Source: Symbiodinium sp. CCMP2592
Lineage: Eukaryota > Sar > Dinophyceae > Suessiales > Symbiodiniaceae
DNA: 64,000 bases
Assembly (NCBI GenBank): GCA_905221615.1
Contig: CAJNDT010005735.1
Coordinates: 106,001-170,000 of the forward strand
Direction of reading: 5' to 3'
In this document: piece after piece, positions 59,831-64,000 of the stretch
Numbering within the stretch: position 1 is the first letter of the stretch
Layout: each line of letters opens with the position of its first letter
Translations under genes and position numbers: made by a program
The notes under the pieces: generated by a model
Told to the model about the DNA's origin: nothing
Database searches by the model: none
Seen by the model: the letters and a program-made list of their open reading frames with translations, nothing else

Positions 59831-60360
59831 TGTTGACGGCTGCGACTCAACATGTTGAGCCGTCTGGCTGCCACTTCGCTTGACATTTCGCTTGGCAGAG
59901 GTTCCGATTTGCGAACCCAACGAGCAAACGCACAAACACAACCAAGCACAAGATGGTTTAGGGCTTAGGGTCTAAGTCCGCTGTTCAATCAAGAATCGTT
60001 GAAATCGATGTGCATGTACTGGCGCATCAGCCACCATGCCTGCACATCGACGGGCTCCTGGGCAAGGGGCCTAAACCCCCAAACCCTAAACCCCAAACCC
60101 CCAAACCCTAAACCCCCAAACCCAAAGCCCTCAACCGAGCCCAGTCTTTCTTGTGCAGATTAACTTGGGGTCCTTCAGAAGTCTTCCTCTTCTTTTGTGA
60201 ACTCCTTTTTCCATCTGCTGTGAGCTGCGTCCGAAAGGCCATGCAAAGACTTGCTTGAGGACTCAGGGTTTGGGAATTCGGGTCGGGAACTGGGGCCTTA
60301 GGATTAGAATTTGAGAGTTCGGGTCCTAGCTGAACTCGCAAATCAAGCTCCCACCCTAAA
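59831..60360. other. gene-free stretch with a CCCTAAA tract
   Basis: CCCCCAAACCCTAAACC units at 60070-60125. The 132-codon minus frame (60108-60506) ends in that repeat and has no domain. Confidence 0.45.
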
Positions 60361-60450
60361 CTTACCTTTGGTGAGTAGGGAATGGGGGCATGGGGTACAG
60401 TTATAACTACTATGACTACCATTCTTCCATTCCCTACTAACCAAGGGTAA
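60361..60450. mobile_element. unclassified foldback element
   Basis: CTTACCTTTGGTGAGTAGGGAATGG left; CCATTCCCTACTAACCAAGGGTAAG right; AT-rich loop. Single copy in the window. Confidence 0.8.
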
Positions 60451-60536
60451 GTAAACCCTAAACCCAGCATCTTCCTGCAGGTCCAGCTGTATCTGGTCCC
60501 AAACATCCTCGACCAGTGGAAAATGCAAGTGGATGT

Positions 60537-60623
60537 GGGAGTTTCGGAAATAGGGGACCCGAATATCGTACCCGAAAATAGTAGGGTCCTGAAGGCACAC
60601 CTGGAATTTTTGGAAACTCCCAG
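60537..60623. mobile_element. foldback element, family J copy 4
   Basis: GGGAGTTTCGGAAATAGGGG left; GGAATTTTTGGAAACTCCC right; inner CCGAATATCGTACCCGAA. Confidence 0.82.
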
Positions 60624-60966
60624 GTATATAATGCTTTCGCGTTTTGGATTGGGGGTTTGATGGTCTAGAGTTTGTGGATGGATAGCTGGCGGCTTCTAGA
60701 TTTCCGGGTCCAAGAAATTCAAGATGGGGGGTTTTCGGCTGAGAGGTTTAGGATTTAGCTTTCAGGGCAGCTGCACTGCAGTAGATTTCATTCAGCCTGT
60801 TCGGCCGGGACGGCAAGGCCTATCAATCAGCGTGTCGTGGACCCTTCAACACAGCTTTTTGAGAATCGAAGGCCTTCCAAACCCAAACCCTCAAGACCAA
60901 AGTCCCTGAACCGGGTTTATGCGCGGGCCTCTTAAGATTTAGAGGTCTTAGGAATTGAATCAAACT
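60624..60966. other. stretch with nothing recognised
   Basis: A 61-codon plus frame (60724-60909) has no domain. Confidence 0.35.
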
Positions 60967-61096
60967 ACCCCAAGGCCCCAAAGTAGTTCCTTTTTGGGGT
61001 TCATATTTAGACTTCTATAAGGTAGTCCCAAAAAAACCCTAAACCCTAAACCCTAAACCCTAAACCCTAAAAGGAACTACTTTGGGGCCTTGGGGA
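60967..61096. mobile_element. foldback element with telomeric repeats in its loop
   Basis: CCCCAAGGCCCCAAAGTAGT and ACTACTTTGGGGCCTTGGGG form matching ends, extended by TCCTTTTT/AAAAGGA. The right half of the loop contains five perfect CCCTAAA units (61036-61070) placed directly against the right arm. Confidence 0.88.
61036..61070. repeat. five perfect CCCTAAA units inside a foldback element
   Basis: An uninterrupted run of CCCTAAA within the loop of the surrounding element; cleaner than most telomere-like tracts in the window. Confidence 0.95.
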
Positions 61097-61201
61097 ACCC
61101 AGTCTCCCGTCGGGCGGCACTTCAAACCTCAAGGTCTCCGCAACAGGCAATGCGAAATCCTCAAGACCCACCACCGAACCCAATAAGACCCCATGAATCC
61201 C

Positions 61202-61325
61202 TACTTGGAGGTTCATGGGTAGTTAAAAGTGTTAAAAGTGGGGTTATAAGTAGGGTAACTCTAATTATAACCCATATTTAGGGGACTTATACCCCCACTT
61301 ATAACTACCCATGAACCTCCAAGTA
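61202..61325. mobile_element. foldback MITE-like element, family C copy 4
   Basis: TACTTGGAGGTTCATGGGTA left; TACCCATGAACCTCCAAGTA right. The left arm has a small internal duplication, AAAAGTGTTAAAAGTGG. Confidence 0.93.
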
Positions 61326-61508
61326 CAGAACTCTGCTGACACTGTCATCTGAGCCATCAAGCTCAAAACTGCGGTTCTTGTCAAGGACCTTAGTTTAGGC
61401 TACCAATCCTATCTCTTACTCTCGATCCCTATTATGGTAACTTAACTTAAGTCGCAAGCTACCCTATACCCTAAACTCCTAAACCCTAAACCTAACTTAA
61501 GTTCCTTC
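61326..61508. other. spacer with a short CCCTAAA tract
   Basis: CCCTATACCCTAAACTCCTAAACCC at 61463-61490. Confidence 0.5.
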
Positions 61509-61618
61509 ACATGGGTAGTTGTCAAAATTAGGGTTCCTTTTTGGGTAGCCTAAATATTAGGTGCCGCACTACAAAAGGGACCCAAAACGGGATCATAATT
61601 GTGATAACCACCCACATG
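61509..61618. mobile_element. foldback element, family E copy 5
   Basis: CATGGGTAGTTGTCAAAATTA left; ATAATTGTGATAACCACCCACATG right; core CCTAAATATTAGGTGCCGC. Confidence 0.9.
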
Positions 61619-62171
61619 AACCCAATAATAAAGCAAACATCTCCGCCTTGAAGAGCTCCGAAACCTCCTTCGATTCCGATTCCTTCTCATACTCCGGGTG
61701 GTTTTCTACCAGGATCCTGGGTATTAGGGTTTTTTTTGGAGGTTTAGGGTTTAGGGTTTGGGGTATAGGGTTTAGGGTTTAGGGGTTCAGGGTTTCGGGT
61801 TTAGAAATTTTTTGCTCCTGCGGAAGCTGTTGGAAATGCCTTGAAGAGACCATCATCACCCGCTACAAAAAAGCAAACTACTCGTGCTGGCGGTGCGGCT
61901 ACAGTCAGCAACGTGCTGCTGGGGGTAGCCCAGGGTGTTAGAACAACCTTGAGCCCTAAACTCCAGAATCCTAGCTGCTTCACTATTTTGCTGTTTTGGG
62001 GTTCAAGGTTTGGCTTGCAGAGTTTAGAGTTTCAGGGCTTGGGGCTTGGGGGTTTACAGCTGCAAAGTTTCAAAGCTCTGCGTGTTGCTTCGTGGCCTTG
62101 TTACCTCAGGTTATCTTCTAAAAAAATCCCGCTCAAGGCAACTCGGCTAGTTTCTCTTCAGCTGCTGCCCG
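61619..62171. other. gene-free stretch with a TTTAGGG tract
   Basis: TTTAGGG units at 61742-61805. The 146-codon plus frame (61841-62281) runs into the next foldback element and has no domain; I do not call it. Confidence 0.45.
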
Positions 62172-62292
62172 TACTTGGAGGTTCTTGGGTAGTTATAAGT
62201 TATAAGTGGTGTTATAAGTCCCCTAATATGGGTTACAAGTATAGTTACCCTGCGTATAACCCCACTTATAGCTACAAATGAACCTCCAAGTA
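62172..62292. mobile_element. foldback MITE-like element, family C copy 5
   Basis: TACTTGGAGGTTCTTGGGTA left; CTACAAATGAACCTCCAAGTA right; TA at both ends. Confidence 0.9.
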
Positions 62293-62397
62293 GCTGTCTG
62301 TCTGGCCAACTCTGGAGACCGTGTCTTGGAATGCATCCAATTACGCATCTGAAGTCCTGCTTGCACTTAGACTTACACCTACCCCGGGATGCACCCA

Positions 62398-62489
62398 AAG
62401 AGAGAGCAACACAGAGAGAGAGAGATAGGGACAGAGAGAGAGAGAGAGATATATATATATATAATATATCTTATATGTATATATATTTC

Positions 62490-62525
<36 letters not shown>

Positions 62526-62526
62526 C
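62398..62526. repeat. (GA)n and (TA)n microsatellite
   Basis: AGAGAG runs flank a central TATATATATATAATATATC block. Confidence 0.95.
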
Positions 62527-62885
62527 GGAGACAACCTTAAACCCCAAAACCTAAATCTGAAACCCTACACCTTCCCTGATTTGACAAGCACCCAGAGGCA
62601 CACCCTCACACCAGGCCCTGGAGTACTGCAACCGAAGAATGCTCGAAGAGGGTCTTGCGCAATCTGTCCCGGTTCTTCTTCGTCCACATCTCCTCAACGG
62701 CGGGCCACAGGCGTAAAAAGTGGAGCTGCTTCATGCAAGGGTACCGAAACATAAAAGCAAGTCCGGGCTTAAACCCCGAAACCTCGACCCCTAAACCTCT
62801 AAACTTCTCGCGTGACTCCACGTTACACCACAAGAAAGTATTTAGGGTTTTCAGGGTTTGGAGTTCAGGGCTGGCCCTGTAAGGT
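62527..62885. other. stretch with nothing certain
   Basis: A 75-codon minus frame (62606-62833) has unremarkable composition and no domain. Confidence 0.35.
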
Positions 62886-62995
62886 CCCTAGAGACTCCCA
62901 TATCCCTTAGTTTAGGAATATCCCCTAAATCATAGTAGAAATCCTACGATGATTTAAGGAATATTCCTTAATTAAGGGATATTGTTGTCTCTGGG
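62886..62995. mobile_element. foldback MITE-like element, family A copy 7
   Basis: CCCTAGAGACTCCCATATCCC left; GGGATATTGTTGTCTCTGGG right; a few mismatches between arms. Confidence 0.82.
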
Positions 62996-63029
62996 TTTAG
63001 GGACCCTACACCCTAAACTCTGAACCCTA

Positions 63030-63237
63030 TAGGTACTTTAAGGGCCTTACTAATTAGACTAGGGCTTTGGGGTATAGCTATAGTTATATCATAAGGAACC
63101 CCCAAAATAATGTTGGTAAAATTTAGGCCCCTACATTAAAGCCCCCCATAAAACCCCTTATAGTAGCCAGGCCCCTTTAAACGGAACCCCGAAAGGAACC
63201 CCCAAAACAGTAATGGTAATTCTTTAGGCCCCTGCAT
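63030..63237. mobile_element. family F element plus a solo right arm
   Basis: The element spans 63030-63137 (AAGGGCCTTACTAATTAGAC ... AAATTTAGGCCCCTACATT). A second right arm, GGAACCCCCAAAACAGTAATGG to AGGCCCCTGCATT, follows at 63190-63237, suggesting partial duplication. Confidence 0.72.
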
Positions 63238-63347
63238 TACTCTGGGCAGCTGAGCCGCAAGCTTCGACTCTTTTGTGAGGGCCGTGAACACCAGGAGGCG
63301 ATCCTTGGATTTGCAGCATAGTACGGTTTAGGGTTTAGGGTTTAGGG

Positions 63348-63444
63348 CAGAAGCCAGAAGGTTGGAACATGGATTAAGGATGACTAGTGCTGTACTTTAC
63401 CTTAGGGGCAGGAATCATGTTTCATATTTCTTGCTTGTACTGTA
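63348..63444. mobile_element. Tc1/mariner-type MITE, family D copy 7, degenerate
   Basis: GCAGAAGCCAGAAGGTTGG left, next to a TTTAGGG tract that replaces the terminal TACAGT. Right end TTCTTGCTTGTACTGTA. Confidence 0.7.
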
Positions 63445-63469
63445 AGTGAGGCAAGGGCGTTACTAGTTA

Positions 63470-63685
63470 CAATAGGGTTCGTTTAAAGGAAGAGTCCTTA
63501 AAGGAGCCCTTAAAGAAGCCCTTAAAGGATCCCTTAAACCAAGAGCCCTTCAAGGAGCCCTTAAGGAACCCCCTTTCAGGATCCCTTGAGGGAAGAACGC
63601 CTAAACGGGCACTGAAGGAACCCGTTAAAGGATTCCTTGAATTATTAAAGGGTTCCTGTAAAGATTCCTTCAATAAGAGTTCCTA
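63470..63685. repeat. AAGGANCCCTTAA short repeat cluster
   Basis: About fifteen 12-15-bp units such as AAAGGAGCCCTTAAAGAAGCCC and AAAGGATCCCTTAAACC. The minus strand reads FKGSFKGS-like. Small cousins lie at 1420, 2370 and 8345. Confidence 0.85.
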
Positions 63686-64000
63686 CCACAAGGGTTGTTG
63701 CTGGCTTTTTATGATCTACTTGAAGGTTCCTCGTTTAGGGTTTCGGGGTCTGAAGCTCAGGATATTGACATTTAGGTAAATCCTATGCTGTGCCCGACAG
63801 TGTGACTTTCCGTGGTTCCGAGAACAACACATGCAAACCCTAAACCCAAGGATCTGTGTTGAGGTTCACGTTGGTAGTGGCCACAACGAAGGTGGCGGCC
63901 AAGATATACCAGTAGAACGTCGCCTGCCTCATTGCATGTTTAGGGTTGGGGCCTACCATATCATACATACACTTGTGAAATATCCTTCTGCATGCATGCA
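63686..64000. other. stretch with nothing recognised
   Basis: A few TTTAGGG/CCCTAAACCC traces at 63735 and 63837; the window ends in TGCATGCATGCA. Confidence 0.4.

Overview
The window looks like non-coding, repeat-dominated nuclear DNA of a eukaryotic microbe, most likely a dinoflagellate (Symbiodiniaceae-like). Three things point there: degenerate CCCTAAA/TTTAGGG telomere-type repeats occur in both orientations almost throughout; a retroelement protein ends in a long Gly-Lys tail; and a gene remnant carries an RERSRSPRR stretch. The assignment is inference; another TTTAGGG-telomere protist is possible. I found no complete host gene, no bacterial-type operon, no CRISPR array and no rRNA or tRNA gene that I could defend.

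0-2.6 kb: telomere-like tracts and short foldback elements. 2.6-8.05 kb: the best-supported element, a Penelope-like retroelement (PLE) on the minus strand. It has two 356-bp direct repeats (pseudo-LTRs), ORF1 with a coiled-coil-like part and a basic GK-rich tail, ORF2, and a reverse transcriptase that ends without a GIY-YIG endonuclease. ORF2 and the RT share a frame and are separated by two stop codons. A 1.1-kb array of a 10-bp unit abuts the upstream pseudo-LTR, and a 172-bp direct repeat flanks the whole insertion. 8.5-9.0 kb: a SINE-like poly-A retroinsertion with a 14-bp target-site duplication, then short tandem repeats.

9-36 kb and 51.9-64 kb: no genes. These parts hold interstitial telomere-like tracts, microsatellites and dozens of ~90-150-bp nearly palindromic elements, which I sort into recurring families A-P. 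Several families end in TA, and family D has the TACAGT...ACTGTA ends typical of Tc1/mariner-derived MITEs. Nested insertions are visible.

36-51.9 kb: a different compartment without these foldback elements. It holds a trinucleotide-repeat block, a frame-broken minus-strand gene (37.1-39.5 kb), a composite minisatellite (40.0-41.5 kb), a GC-rich block with a zinc-ribbon-like ORF and a CCTGTTCGG-box array between two telomere-variant arrays (42.4-47.2 kb), a 10-bp minisatellite, a ~123-bp satellite (47.7-48.9 kb) and a second frame-broken minus-strand gene (49.5-50.6 kb).

The three PLE ORFs are the only genes that clearly belong together: ORF1 probably binds RNA, ORF2 is probably the N-terminal part of the RT polyprotein, and the RT copies the element. 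The stops suggest this copy cannot act on its own unless they are read through. Many long open frames elsewhere come from tandem repeats that lack stop codons and should not be read as genes.
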